A DNA stretch of 64,000 nt from Candidatus Gastranaerophilales bacterium (lineage in GTDB: Bacteria > Cyanobacteriota > Vampirovibrionia > Gastranaerophilales > Gastranaerophilaceae): contig CALUVW010000002.1 of NCBI GenBank assembly GCA_944324315.1, positions 1 to 64,000 on the forward strand, in the 5' to 3' direction. Both the position numbers and the translations under genes were made by a program. The notes under the pieces were generated by a model that was not told where the DNA came from, made no database searches, and worked only from the letters and a program-made list of their open reading frames with translations. Below are positions 1 to 8,824 of the stretch, in pieces (the stretch's first letter is position 1; each line of letters opens with the position of its first letter).

Positions 1-57
1 GCTGTACAGAAAGTTATTGAAAAGAACACTGAATCGACTTTCAAAACATTCGGGTAA
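1..57 (+). CDS. 3' end of an unidentified gene
   Basis: An open frame enters from the left edge and ends at TAA (55-57), giving an 18-residue tail that finishes KTFG. The tail is too short to name a family. It is followed by about 140 bases without a gene and then by a clear terminator at 197-222, which fits the end of a transcription unit. It could also be a chance open frame. Confidence 0.4.
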   Translation, partial: AVQKVIEKNTESTFKTFG

Positions 58-196
58 GCTAACTTGCTAAAAGTATTCAAGGGCTTTAATAAAGATAGAA
101 CAGATAGAACGTTACCGTTACGGATTAATAAGAAAACTCCGTAAAAGTAATTTGGACGATTACATAGATTTTTGTTTCCTTTCCCTTTTTTCCCTG

Positions 197-222
197 ACGA
201 CTAAATTAAGTCGTTTTTTTTT
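197..222 (+). terminator. Rho-independent terminator upstream of leuC
   Basis: The 6-bp arms ACGACT (197-202) and AGTCGT (209-214) flank an AAATTA loop and run straight into a T tract (214-222). It closes the unit entering from the left and isolates leuC. A weaker inverted repeat, TTACGGA (118-124) with TCCGTAA (138-144), lies upstream without a T tract. Confidence 0.85.
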
Positions 223-254
223 GTGCTAAAATAAGAAAAAAGGAGTGTGGAAAT

Positions 255-1496
255 ATGGGGCAGACTTTAGCAGAAAAAATTATATCTGAACACGCCGGCA
301 AAAAAGTTAAAGCCGGTGAACTTGTTATTGCAAATGTTGATGTTACTGCAGTTCAAGACGGAACCGGACCTTTAACAGTTCAAGAATTTAAAAAACTCGG
401 AAAAACAAAACTTAATAACCCTGAAAGGACAATACTTTTTATAGATCATGCTTCACCAAGTCCGAGGAAAGAACTTTCTAACACTCATACAGTACTACGA
501 AACTTCTCTAAAGAATACGGCGCAATCTTGTCTGACGTAGGTGCTGGAGTATGCCACCAAAGACTTATTGAATCCTTTGTAAATCCATGCGAAATTCTTG
601 TAGGCGCTGATTCACATACCTGCACATCAGGAGCACTCGGGGCATTTGCAACAGGTATGGGGTCAACTGATATCGCAGTTGCTATGGCTCTCGGTAAAAC
701 ATGGCTAAAAGTACCGGCTACATTTAAAATTGAAGTTAACGGAAAATTTAAAGACGGAATTTGTTCCAAAGACTTAATGCTTCATATTATCGGCTTGATA
801 GGTGCTGACGGAGCCACATATAAGGCTCTTGAATTTTGCGGAGACACAATAGACAATATGACTATGTCAGAACGATTTACATTAGCCAATATGGCAGTCG
901 AAGCAGGAGCCAAAGCAGGACTTTTTGTTGCCGATGAAAAAACTAAAGAATTTTTAGCAGAACACGGGCGTTCAGACAAATTCAGAAGTTTAAAACCTGA
1001 TGCAGATGCCATTTATGAACGAATTATTAAAATTAATGCCGGAGATATTAAACATACGGTATCCTGCCCGCATACTGTTGATAATACCAAAACAGTTGAA
1101 GAACTATCAAATATAAAAGTTAATCAAGTATTCGTCGGAACCTGCACAAACGGAAGAATTGAGGACTTAAGAATTGTCGCCCAAATATTAAAAAACAAAA
1201 AAGTTAATCATGATGTCAGAATGTTAATTTGTCCGGCATCTAAAGAAATTTATTTAAAAGCACTCGATGAAGGACTTATAACTACTTTTGTAGAAGCAAA
1301 TGCAACAATTTTACCTCCCGGATGCGGTCCATGTGTCGGAGTACATGCCGGAACTCTTGCCGACGGAGAAGTTTGCCTTGCGACTCAAAACAGAAATTTC
1401 AGAGGAAGAATGGGAAACGTTGAAGGACAAATTTATCTAGCATCCCCCTATGTTGCGGCTTATACGGCTTTAAGAGGACATATTTGCGCAAAATAG
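255..1496 (+). CDS. leuC: 3-isopropylmalate dehydratase, large subunit
   Basis: This 413-residue aconitase-superfamily protein is the catalytic large subunit that isomerises 2-isopropylmalate to 3-isopropylmalate in leucine synthesis. The three [4Fe-4S] ligands are visible: Cys297 in VGTCTNGR, and Cys357 and Cys360 in PPGCGPCVG. The NRNFRGRMG segment near residue 379 is typical of isopropylmalate isomerases. The length fits the shorter LeuC/homoaconitase-like type rather than the 460-470 residue proteobacterial form. AGGAG at 241-245 sets the ATG. The small subunit leuD is not adjacent and must lie elsewhere. Homoaconitase or a related hydro-lyase is the main alternative. Confidence 0.9.
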   Translation: MGQTLAEKIISEHAGKKVKAGELVIANVDVTAVQDGTGPLTVQEFKKLGKTKLNNPERTILFIDHASPSPRKELSNTHTVLRNFSKEYGAILSDVGAGVCHQRLIESFVNPCEILVGADSHTCTSGALGAFATGMGSTDIAVAMALGKTWLKVPATFKIEVNGKFKDGICSKDLMLHIIGLIGADGATYKALEFCGDTIDNMTMSERFTLANMAVEAGAKAGLFVADEKTKEFLAEHGRSDKFRSLKPDADAIYERIIKINAGDIKHTVSCPHTVDNTKTVEELSNIKVNQVFVGTCTNGRIEDLRIVAQILKNKKVNHDVRMLICPASKEIYLKALDEGLITTFVEANATILPPGCGPCVGVHAGTLADGEVCLATQNRNFRGRMGNVEGQIYLASPYVAAYTALRGHICAK

Positions 1497-1594
1497 TTAT
1501 AATTCTTAATAAAAAAATATAATCCACTGGTTATGTAATAAGGAATGAGCATTTCCTGTCATAAATTTTTTACTATAGATTTAAGGAGAAGTTT

Positions 1595-2188
1595 ATGTCA
1601 GGCAACAAGCTGCAATATAAAAAAATGCCTTTGGAAGAACTCGTTGTACTGTCACAGCAAAACGATTTTAAGGCGCTTGAAGAATTAATCAAACGTGAAC
1701 AAAAAAATGTATTTGCAGCTTTTTCATATCTTTGTAAAAAGCGGGAAAACGTTTCTGATTTGACACAGGAAGCACTGCTTCGCGTTGCAAAAAATATTCA
1801 AAATCTTAAAAATCCCAAATTATTTAAAAGCTGGTTAAATCAAATTATTACTAATTTATTCTACGATGAACTAAGAAAGTCTCAAAGAAAAGCAGAAACA
1901 ATATCACTTGATGAAGAAACTGATGAAAGCATTCCTATAAAATTCCAATTGACTGACAAAAAATGTAAACCACACGAAAAATGTATCTCATCAGAATTAG
2001 AAAAAATTATAAAAAACGCTATACAAGAACTTCCTGAACAATTTAGGATAGCAATCGTGTTAAGAGAATTTCAAGGTTTGAGTTATGAAGAAATAGCCGA
2101 AGCAACACACTCAAGCATCGGTACCGTAAAATCAAGAATTGCAAGAGCCAGAGGCAAACTGCAGGAAGATTTAAAAGCTTATATCTAA
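1595..2188 (+). CDS. ECF-type RNA polymerase sigma factor
   Basis: This 197-residue protein has the two-domain layout of extracytoplasmic-function sigma factors. Region 2 (about 25-95) includes DLTQEALLRVAKNI and a -10-recognition segment ending NLFYDELRK. Region 4 (about 135-190) has LPEQFRIAIVLREFQGLSYEEIAE followed by a helix-turn-helix, GTVKSRIARARGKL. There is no region 1.1 or region 3. AAGGAG precedes the ATG. The gene is followed after 14 bases by its probable anti-sigma factor, the usual arrangement for autoregulated ECF pairs. The signal sensed is unknown. Confidence 0.9.
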   Translation: MSGNKLQYKKMPLEELVVLSQQNDFKALEELIKREQKNVFAAFSYLCKKRENVSDLTQEALLRVAKNIQNLKNPKLFKSWLNQIITNLFYDELRKSQRKAETISLDEETDESIPIKFQLTDKKCKPHEKCISSELEKIIKNAIQELPEQFRIAIVLREFQGLSYEEIAEATHSSIGTVKSRIARARGKLQEDLKAYI

Positions 2189-2202
2189 AGGAGTAAAACT
2201 TT

Positions 2203-2745
2203 ATGACAAATCATCAATTATCATGTGAACAGGTTAACGCACTACTGAATTTTTATGTAGAAGAAAAATTAAGCACAAAACTGTCAGGATATATAGAAGA
2301 ACATCTTAAAAACTGTCCTGAATGTATGGCAAAATATCTTCAAATGAAAAATATGCTCAATAAATTTATTGATATACAAAATGAAGAAATCGAAAATCCC
2401 TATGCAACTAAACAGTATGAAGATTTTAAATTAAATTTATCAGCATATATAGATAATGAATTAAACGATTTTGATAACATCAAAATAAAAAAAATTGCAA
2501 TATCAAACCCTCTGGCAAGACAGGATCTTGAAAATATATACACTTTTAAAAAAATGATTTTATCATCTTATGAAAAAACTAAAAATGATTTTAAAAACGA
2601 TTTTTCAAAAAATGTACTCTGCCACCTGCAGCATCGACAAGATATAAATGAAAAAAAACTTGATCCATTTTTCAAACTTACTGCAGCATTTTTTGTAATG
2701 ATAACCTGCATTGTTGCAGGTATAATAAGAATATTATATTTTTAA
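2203..2745 (+). CDS. zinc-finger anti-sigma factor with C-terminal membrane anchor
   Basis: This 180-residue partner of the upstream sigma gene begins with a zinc-associated anti-sigma (ZAS) domain: His34-x3-Cys38-x2-Cys41 in EEHLKNCPEC, with a further Cys at residue 8. A second segment, LSAYIDNELNDFDN (about 85-100), resembles the start of a second anti-sigma helix bundle but has no Cys pair. A single hydrophobic helix near residues 157-180 anchors the protein, leaving the ZAS domain in the cytoplasm. Start is set by AAAGGAG 9 nt upstream. The last bases overlap the convergent gene on the other strand by 12 nt. The role as an anti-sigma is inferred from motif and neighbour. Confidence 0.85.
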   Translation: MTNHQLSCEQVNALLNFYVEEKLSTKLSGYIEEHLKNCPECMAKYLQMKNMLNKFIDIQNEEIENPYATKQYEDFKLNLSAYIDNELNDFDNIKIKKIAISNPLARQDLENIYTFKKMILSSYEKTKNDFKNDFSKNVLCHLQHRQDINEKKLDPFFKLTAAFFVMITCIVAGIIRILYF

Positions 2746-3366
2746 ATTTCCGGATGAATACTTAACAGATGCCATTTTTTGATATGCATCCATAGATAAA
2801 GCAGGCGTTTTTGAAAATCTTGTTTCTTCTTGAGTTTTATTTTTCGACATTATATCTTTTTGTGTTTTTGAAGCATATTGATTTCTTAAAACAGGAGTAA
2901 TAATATTGCAGGAAATAATAGAACCGACTGTACTTGCAACAACATCTACTCCGTTTTTAAAATTCTTATATTCTTTTTTTATTTCAGGAAAATCATTACC
3001 TATGTTAGAATTGATATTACCTATATATTTTGCAGGATCAATGCCTTTTTCCTTAATAAAATTCCTTATATTTTTTGTTGAAAGTTTACCTGTTGAAACA
3101 AGCTTTGATGCTACATTCTTAAATGAACTTGTGACAATATAAAATGATGCTATATTTATGAATGCATCAGCAGTTTCCTGAGGAATCAAAAACCATTTTT
3201 CTTTTTTGGATATCTTATCGTTTATTAAAACAGCAGTAACTTGTGCAATCGCAGATAAAATCCAGCCTAAAACACCTGTATGTACAAGCATTGTTCCGGG
3301 ATTTTCACCGTAATTTTTATACAAATATGTTTTTGCTTTAGAACATAAATTTGCTAGAGAAGTCAT
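2734..3366 (-). CDS. uncharacterised membrane protein, second gene of a pair
   Basis: This 210-residue protein matches no family I can name. Residues about 25-50 and 66-90 are hydrophobic helices, and the C-terminal half is polar apart from one more hydrophobic stretch (about 140-160, VVASTVGSIISCNIITPVL). A strong AGGAGG lies just upstream, and the start overlaps the stop of the gene before it by 4 nt (ATGA), so the two are translationally coupled. Its general design (short basic N-terminus, few helices, small polar tail) resembles the larger membrane proteins at 13-16.4 and 37.5-39.7 kb, but I see no clear shared motif. Confidence 0.65.
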   Translation of the reverse strand: MTSLANLCSKAKTYLYKNYGENPGTMLVHTGVLGWILSAIAQVTAVLINDKISKKEKWFLIPQETADAFINIASFYIVTSSFKNVASKLVSTGKLSTKNIRNFIKEKGIDPAKYIGNINSNIGNDFPEIKKEYKNFKNGVDVVASTVGSIISCNIITPVLRNQYASKTQKDIMSKNKTQEETRFSKTPALSMDAYQKMASVKYSSGNLKI

Positions 3367-3938
3367 TTCTTATCCTCCTCTTGATGCTTAATAAACATAT
3401 TTGTTAAAAATTTAGTCAAAGGCACATCTATTAAAAAGTTTGTAAATACCATGACGCCAAGAGCAACAACAGTCCCCATGGCATTTCTATATTGTTCGAA
3501 TGCTTCAGTTGTATTATCAGTAATACCTTTAGGTGTAAATAGTGATTTGTATTTAGGAACTCCTTTGGCAGGAATCTGCGAAAATGCTTTTATTGCTTTA
3601 ATACAACCGTATCTGATAAAAAAGCCGGTAAATGTTCCTGCAATTATTTTAGCAATTGTCCTTGCAACAGAAACTTTCCGCGTTTTCTCGTCAACAGATT
3701 TGTTATGCGCATCAATAAAGGGTTGTGTAACAAGAGCAGTAACACCTAGAGCCAGACGCTGTTTATCAGATGAAAAATTTTTGCCAAGATAATCCATTGA
3801 TTTTATAAATTTTTCATTTATGCATACTTTATCAGGCAAAACATTTAATGCTTTTTGCTCAACATGCCGGGCTGTTTTTGCCGCACGCTTATATAACGAG
3901 GTATTTGTAATGAATGATTTTATACTGCTTATTGCCAT
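3363..3938 (-). CDS. uncharacterised membrane protein, first gene of a pair
   Basis: This 191-residue protein (ATG at 3938) is of unknown function. The in-frame TTG 15 bases upstream has no better ribosome site, so ATG is preferred. It has hydrophobic stretches at about 65-80 (LALGVTALVTQPF), 95-115 (TIAKIIAGTFTGFFIRYG) and 155-175 (VALGVMVFTNFLI). Between the first two is a polar segment, DAHNKSVDEKTRKVS. A similar pattern (aliphatic helix, charged linker with Asp/Asn, then a helix beginning R-x-x-x-K) occurs in the protein at 33047-34120, which may be a distant relative. The gene is coupled to the next one by ATGA. Confidence 0.6.
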   Translation of the reverse strand: MAISSIKSFITNTSLYKRAAKTARHVEQKALNVLPDKVCINEKFIKSMDYLGKNFSSDKQRLALGVTALVTQPFIDAHNKSVDEKTRKVSVARTIAKIIAGTFTGFFIRYGCIKAIKAFSQIPAKGVPKYKSLFTPKGITDNTTEAFEQYRNAMGTVVALGVMVFTNFLIDVPLTKFLTNMFIKHQEEDKK

Positions 3939-4180
3939 AATGCCACTACCCAAATCAATAAAAAACGTAAAGGTAAATTATTGCCTAAATATCCCTTTAT
4001 ATTAATAAAGATTTACAATCTGTGCGATAGCAAAAAAAGCATATATCAAATATAAAAAAAATACTACCTTTAAGGGGAGGGAAATCAAATTTTGCAAACA
4101 GGAATAGTTTCAGCGGCTTATATATAGTAATGAGCCTAAATAAGTCCGGAATAAAGCTATACCTCTTTTAGGATAATATC

Positions 4181-4210
4181 TGGTGTAAATTCGTAAATAA
4201 ATTTACACCA
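4181..4210. repeat. perfect 10-bp inverted repeat in the 3939-4277 gap
   Basis: TGGTGTAAAT (4181-4190) pairs exactly with ATTTACACCA (4201-4210) across a 10-nt loop. No T tract follows on either strand, so a simple terminator is unlikely. It lies downstream of glgC and upstream of the membrane-protein pair. The rest of the 339-base gap (3939-4277) is AT-rich and contains no open frame above about 15 codons. Confidence 0.55.
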
Positions 4211-4225
4211 TTATAAATAAATATT

Positions 4226-4251
4226 GTCATGCTAAACTTGTTTCAGCATCT
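4226..4251. repeat. short palindromic intergenic repeat (REP-like)
   Basis: This 26-base element starts GTCATGCTAAA and ends TTTCAGCATCT around a CTTG centre. It has near-palindromic arms (one mismatch). A second copy with the same frame and compensated arm bases lies at 20636-20661. This GTCATnCTGAA...TTCAGnATCT type of dispersed repeat occurs in many unrelated bacterial genomes. Confidence 0.7.
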
Positions 4252-4277
4252 TTCAAAAGTTAATTTCTAAACAGCTT

Positions 4278-5513
4278 CTAGAGTTTTGCACCTTTAGGAA
4301 CAACCGTCACCCCGTTTGGAGAAACATGAAATCCGCGTCGTTCATCCTCTTCTCTATTAAAACCAATACGCGTATGCGGCGGCACAATAACATTTTTGTC
4401 TATTATGGCTTTTTTAATCTTAGAATGTCTGCCGATTTCTACATTTTCCATAAGTATACTTTCTGAAATTTGGGAATAACTGTTAACTTTTACTTTCGGA
4501 GACAATACACAACGCGACAAACCGCCCCCTGAAACAATACAGCCTTCAGAAACCATAGAGTTTGTTGCCATACCTACTCTTTCTCCCTCTTCCCAGATAA
4601 ATTTAGCAGGAGGATAATTATAGTTAAATGTTCTTAGCGGCCAATCCTGTGAGTATAAATTTAATTCAGGATCATAAGCCAGTAAGTCCATATTAGCCTG
4701 CCAGTAAGCATCAATACTTCCTACATCTCTCCAATAACCGCGTTCTGTATCAGTCATTCCGGGGAATGAATTATCATTGAAATTATAAATATAAATTTTT
4801 TTACCGTCTTTTAAAAGCATTGGAATTACGTTTTTTCCAAAGTCATGACTGGATTCTTTTATTTCTTCATCCCTATTTAGTGCCTCAAGGAGAACATTTT
4901 TACTAAAAATATAGTTTCCCATAGAAGCGAGACACATATTAGGATTACCAGGAATAGATTTAGGCTTTTCTTTTGGCTTTTCAACAAAATTAACAAGCCT
5001 CCAATCATCATCAACTTCAATAATTCCAAATTCCGATGCCTCCTCAATCGGGATAGGAATTGCCGATATTGATAAATCCGCGTCTTTTTCTTTATGAAAA
5101 TCCAACATTTGTGAGACATCCATTTTATATATATGGTCTCCACCGAATATACATACATAATCCGGATCCTCATCAGTTATATGAAACACATTCTGATAAA
5201 TAGCATCAGCAGTTCCACGATACCAGTCAGAACCGGTTCTCATCTGCGCAGGAGCTAAATCAACATATTGATTTAAAAATGGTGATAAAGCCCAGCCACG
5301 CGTTATATGCTTATTCAAAGAATCTGATTTGTATTGCGTTAAAACTTTAATCTTAAAAAATCCTGAATTAATAAAGTTATTTAAAACAAAATCAATAATT
5401 CTATACCTGCCTCCAAAAGGAACTGCAGGTTTAGCTCTATCCTTTGTTAACGGATAAAGTCTTTTGCCTTCTCCTCCGGCAAGTATCATAACCAATGCAT
5501 TATCAATTGACAT
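4278..5513 (-). CDS. glgC: glucose-1-phosphate adenylyltransferase
   Basis: ADP-glucose pyrophosphorylase (411 residues) makes ADP-glucose from ATP and glucose-1-phosphate, the committed step of bacterial glycogen synthesis. The nucleotide-binding start is clear: [19 protein letters not shown] (residues 10-28) and [10 protein letters not shown]. The substrate-binding stretch around FVEKPKEKP and a C-terminal left-handed beta-helix region ([19 protein letters not shown]) follow. AAGGAG sits 8 nt before ATG 5513; an in-frame codon 48 bases further upstream would add a non-homologous N-terminus and is rejected. No other glycogen gene is adjacent. The divergent LysM gene shares its upstream region. 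Confidence 0.95.
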   Translation of the reverse strand: MSIDNALVMILAGGEGKRLYPLTKDRAKPAVPFGGRYRIIDFVLNNFINSGFFKIKVLTQYKSDSLNKHITRGWALSPFLNQYVDLAPAQMRTGSDWYRGTADAIYQNVFHITDEDPDYVCIFGGDHIYKMDVSQMLDFHKEKDADLSISAIPIPIEEASEFGIIEVDDDWRLVNFVEKPKEKPKSIPGNPNMCLASMGNYIFSKNVLLEALNRDEEIKESSHDFGKNVIPMLLKDGKKIYIYNFNDNSFPGMTDTERGYWRDVGSIDAYWQANMDLLAYDPELNLYSQDWPLRTFNYNYPPAKFIWEEGERVGMATNSMVSEGCIVSGGGLSRCVLSPKVKVNSYSQISESILMENVEIGRHSKIKKAIIDKNVIVPPHTRIGFNREEDERRGFHVSPNGVTVVPKGAKL

Positions 5514-5650
5514 GACTAAACTCCTTTTAGTATATAATATAACATTAAAAAAATAATACATCTATGTTAAATTTTGTATCAATATTTATATTATTTGCAT
5601 TAGAGAACCTAAAAAAACATTAATATATTTATAAGAAATAAGGAGATAAT

Positions 5651-7000
5651 ATGGTTGAAAATATTAACGGCAATAAATTGCTCTATACAATCAAATATGG
5701 AGATAACTTAACTAAAATATCACATAAATATAATACAGATATTGATACAATACTAAAATTAAATCCTTATATAAAAAATAAAAACCTAATTTTTTCCGGC
5801 AAACAATTAGTTCTTGAAAACAACGAAAAATTTATACAAAAAGACGATTATAGCCCTGAAAATATGAATTTGGGAACAATTACTGTAAATAGTCAAGAAA
5901 TGCCCCAATTAAATGGCAAAGATTTAAAATCAAATTTTTATGCAAATAATCTTACATCTCTAAGCTCTGAAACGCTCAAAGATGACAATCCGGCAACGAA
6001 AGTAGTTGTTGAAATACAGGCCGGCAAATCAATGACAAGAAAAGACAATGATACCCCCTACAGCATTTTAAACAAAGTTCTCGGGGATCATATAAATAAT
6101 AACAGTACAATTATAAGAGACGAAACAGGCATACTGCTTCCTAAAAATCAATGGCTTGAGAATACAGATTTATACAAAACATTTATAAGCGAAGATGTCA
6201 ATGGCGATAATTTTACCGGTAAAAATAACAAGCTTTTGCCACGTGGAGAAAGAGGAAATAATGTTCAAATACCATCTGTAGAAATAGACAAAAACGGAGT
6301 TAAATATTTTACATTACACGGGAATAACGAAATATTTTACTTTGATGAAACCGGTAAAAAAGTTAGTTTTAATAATAATGTAATTGGAAATTCGACAAAA
6401 ATCCCGGGGACGGTACAGCCTGTTGTCAACAATACAAATCCTGAAACAATAGCCCAACCCTCGGTAACAAATTTTGAGCCGCATAATGACTATAACGAAA
6501 AAGCTTTAAATATCGGAGATTTTTACGTAAACGGGAAATCACAAAACTCTGACGGTTTAAAATCTAATTTTTATCAAAATAACGTAAATATATTCATGCA
6601 ACAAACACTTAATGATCAATCCGCCGCAAGCAGACTAGATATCCAGCTTAATATCGGTCATGGTATAAACAAACGTGATACTTCTGCAGTGGATATTTTA
6701 AAGAAAGCTTTGGGGAATAACTATAACAAATCTTCTACAATAGAAAAAAATTCTAGCGGACAATACATTACAGTAAATACACCTTTAGAAAATACAGATT
6801 TATATAAAGCATTTTGCAGCCAAGAGGTTAACGGTGAGAATTTTAACAATAACAGTATAGTAAAAAATGAATCAGGTTTTAATCTTGTACAGTTTCCTGC
6901 TCTTGAGGTCGACAAAAATGGAATTAAATATTATACTCTGCACACATCTAATGGAATTTTGTATTTTAATGATAAAGGCGAGAAAATTATAACTGAATAG
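5651..7000 (+). CDS. LysM protein with two tandem copies of an unknown domain
   Basis: This 449-residue protein starts with a LysM module (about 11-56: YTIKYGDNLTKISHKYN, ending SGKQLVLEN), a fold that binds peptidoglycan or chitin glycans. Two copies of a roughly 160-residue unit follow, at about 74-238 and 288-447. Both copies contain LKSNFY, a Kx/RD...IL-K-LG stretch, LENTDLYK.F...VNG.NF and VE/DKNG.KY.TLH...YF. The copies are joined by an Asn/Thr/Pro-rich linker (about 240-285). No signal peptide or membrane helix is visible, so export would need another route, or the protein acts inside the cell. AAGGAG precedes the ATG. I do not recognise the duplicated domain. Confidence 0.75.
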   Translation: MVENINGNKLLYTIKYGDNLTKISHKYNTDIDTILKLNPYIKNKNLIFSGKQLVLENNEKFIQKDDYSPENMNLGTITVNSQEMPQLNGKDLKSNFYANNLTSLSSETLKDDNPATKVVVEIQAGKSMTRKDNDTPYSILNKVLGDHINNNSTIIRDETGILLPKNQWLENTDLYKTFISEDVNGDNFTGKNNKLLPRGERGNNVQIPSVEIDKNGVKYFTLHGNNEIFYFDETGKKVSFNNNVIGNSTKIPGTVQPVVNNTNPETIAQPSVTNFEPHNDYNEKALNIGDFYVNGKSQNSDGLKSNFYQNNVNIFMQQTLNDQSAASRLDIQLNIGHGINKRDTSAVDILKKALGNNYNKSSTIEKNSSGQYITVNTPLENTDLYKAFCSQEVNGENFNNNSIVKNESGFNLVQFPALEVDKNGIKYYTLHTSNGILYFNDKGEKIITE

Positions 7001-7006
7001 AAATCA

Positions 7007-7732
7007 TCATATGATATCACCTGCGCAAATATATTGAATAGTATTATCATCTCGCAATATCACCAATTTCCCGGTATCATCAATACCAAGTGCTTTTCCT
7101 GTAACATCTTGCCCGCAAAATTTAACTACAATATTTTTGCCTAAAAAAGAGCATCTGCTTATATAATCATCCATAATGAATTTAAAGCCGGCACTAAAAA
7201 AATCCTCATAATTTGTAAAAAATTCTTTGAGAAATTTTTCCAGGAAAAGGTCTTTGTTAATATTATTAACATTCAATAAAATATTAACCGCTGAAACTTT
7301 TTTATCAGTAATCAGAGAAAGATTGTTTATATTAGAATTTAAGTTTACACCAATACCAAGAACAATACCGTAAAATTTTCCGTTTCTAATTACACTCTCT
7401 GCAAGTATCCCTGCAATTTTGGCATTACCAATCAAAACATCATTTGGCCATTTTATTTCGGGCCTAAGCTTATAAGTTTCTAAAATTTTACATAAAACAA
7501 CTGACATATATTGAGTAAAATTTGAAAAAATATTACTAAATTCTGTTGATGGTTTCAAAACAATAGTCAAAAATATATTATCATCACCTAAATCTACCCA
7601 TTTTCTGTCAAAACGTCCTCTCCCGGCTGTTTGATGATTTGCAGCTATAACTGTTTTATCTGATAAAACAGATATTTTTGATTTAGCATAAGAATTTGTT
7701 GAATCAATTGTATCTAAATAAATTATATTCAT
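7007..7732 (-). CDS. birA: biotin--[acetyl-CoA carboxylase] ligase
   Basis: This 241-residue protein ligase attaches biotin to the carboxyl-carrier protein via biotinyl-AMP. It shows the family signatures in order: DSTNSYAK near the N-terminus, the adenylate-binding AGRGRFDRKW (about 46-55), KWPNDVLIGNAKIAGIL (about 104-120) and GIGVNLNSN (about 142-150). It lacks the N-terminal helix-turn-helix of regulatory BirA, so it is a catalytic-only form. ATG 7732 is chosen because homology begins there; an upstream in-frame TTG adds 14 unrelated residues. TTTAAT six bases before the ATG and the absence of a good ribosome site may mean a leaderless message. Confidence 0.92.
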   Translation of the reverse strand: MNIIYLDTIDSTNSYAKSKISVLSDKTVIAANHQTAGRGRFDRKWVDLGDDNIFLTIVLKPSTEFSNIFSNFTQYMSVVLCKILETYKLRPEIKWPNDVLIGNAKIAGILAESVIRNGKFYGIVLGIGVNLNSNINNLSLITDKKVSAVNILLNVNNINKDLFLEKFLKEFFTNYEDFFSAGFKFIMDDYISRCSFLGKNIVVKFCGQDVTGKALGIDDTGKLVILRDDNTIQYICAGDII

Positions 7733-7839
7733 AGTCCGATTAAATAAGTCTGTTTTTTGCTTATAGTAAAACAAACAAAAAAAATTTGCGATTTTTTTTT
7801 CAGGGAGTTAAAATAAATTTGTAAGGGAGAGAATCTATC

Positions 7840-8532
7840 ATGGAACATTGGATTTACACATTCAATCTAGGAGGTCACTTAATAAGTGTTAACCTTGATA
7901 CCATATTTACAATGTGGTTTGCAATGGCTGTTGTCATAGTTTTTGGAATTCTTGCAACACGTAACTTATCCCTTGTTCCCGGGAAACTCCAAGCTGTATC
8001 AGAAAGCATAATGCAATTTTTCTATGGAACACTTGATACAATGGTTGAAAATGATAACAGAAAACATGTTCCGCTCGTTGCATCATTGTTTTTATTCATT
8101 GTTACTGCAAACTTGATGGGGCAGCTTCCTTTGAGGATTATTCATCTTAAAAATGGCGGGGAACTTGCGTCTCCAACAAATGATATTAACTTGACCGCTG
8201 CTATGGCGATTATTGTATTAATATATTATGTATTTATGGGTATCAGGGCAAAAGGGCCAAAATTCTTTTTGCATGAATTGAGCTTTACAGGAATTGTAAT
8301 GGCACTGGTAGAGCTTCTTGAAATGTTCACAAGACCTTTAAGCCTTGCAATCCGACTTTTTGCAAATATATTTGCAGGAGAAATTCTTGTATCTATAGCT
8401 CTTGGCGGGCTTGCATACTTTTTGCCGCTTCCGATAATGCTTTTTGAAATACTTGTTGCATTCATTCAGGCAACAGTCTTTATGATGCTGACAATAGCGT
8501 ATATCGGTTCGGCAACAGGAGAAGAACATTAG
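7840..8532 (+). CDS. atpB: F-type ATP synthase subunit a
   Basis: The membrane subunit (230 residues) provides the proton half-channels against the c-ring. The essential arginine is seen in LSLAIRLFANIFAGE (Arg172), followed by the conserved hydrophobic C-terminal helices. It is the first gene of a seven-gene run (a, c, b', b, delta, alpha, gamma). AAGGGAG precedes the ATG. An atpI gene is not present just upstream; that position is held by the divergent birA. Confidence 0.96.
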   Translation: MEHWIYTFNLGGHLISVNLDTIFTMWFAMAVVIVFGILATRNLSLVPGKLQAVSESIMQFFYGTLDTMVENDNRKHVPLVASLFLFIVTANLMGQLPLRIIHLKNGGELASPTNDINLTAAMAIIVLIYYVFMGIRAKGPKFFLHELSFTGIVMALVELLEMFTRPLSLAIRLFANIFAGEILVSIALGGLAYFLPLPIMLFEILVAFIQATVFMMLTIAYIGSATGEEH

Positions 8533-8570
8533 TTACTTTTATAAAAGTATTAAATAAAGGAGAGAAAAAA

Positions 8571-8810
8571 ATGGTAGACACAGCTACAATTTCACAAATG
8601 GCACACTTAGGTGCAGGTATTGCAATCGGTTTTGGTGCAGTAGGAGCAGGACTCGGTATCGGTTTTGCTACTAAAGGTTTAATGGATGCAGTTTCAAGAC
8701 AACCGGAAGTTGCAGGTAAAGCATTCGGTTTCTTCTTGCTCGGTGCCGCTTTATCAGAAGCCTGTGCTTTGTATGCATTCGTTATCGCTTTCTTATTATT
8801 AGGTAAATAG
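8571..8810 (+). CDS. atpE: F-type ATP synthase subunit c
   Basis: This 79-residue hairpin subunit forms the rotor ring. The ion-carrying carboxylate is Glu63 in GAALSEACALY, and the polar loop is SRQPE (42-46). The position equivalent to the Na+-ligand Gln of Ilyobacter-type rings is Ile30, and the residue after Glu63 is Ala instead of Ser. I therefore predict proton coupling. AAAGGAG precedes the ATG. Confidence 0.97.
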   Translation: MVDTATISQMAHLGAGIAIGFGAVGAGLGIGFATKGLMDAVSRQPEVAGKAFGFFLLGAALSEACALYAFVIAFLLLGK

Positions 8811-8824
8811 TCGGAGAAAATATA

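Noticed and set aside
4181-4210. Rho-independent terminator
   Set aside because: The stem is strong, but neither strand has a T tract after it.
5514-5561. Longer N-terminus for glgC
   Set aside because: The extra 16 residues have no homology and AAGGAG is placed correctly for ATG 5513.
5651-7000. Direct DNA repeat or mobile element
   Set aside because: The similarity is at protein level between two domain copies; the DNA copies have diverged and there are no element ends.
8226-8529. Antisense open frames inside atpB
   Set aside because: They follow the codon pattern of atpB on the other strand and have no promoter or ribosome site.
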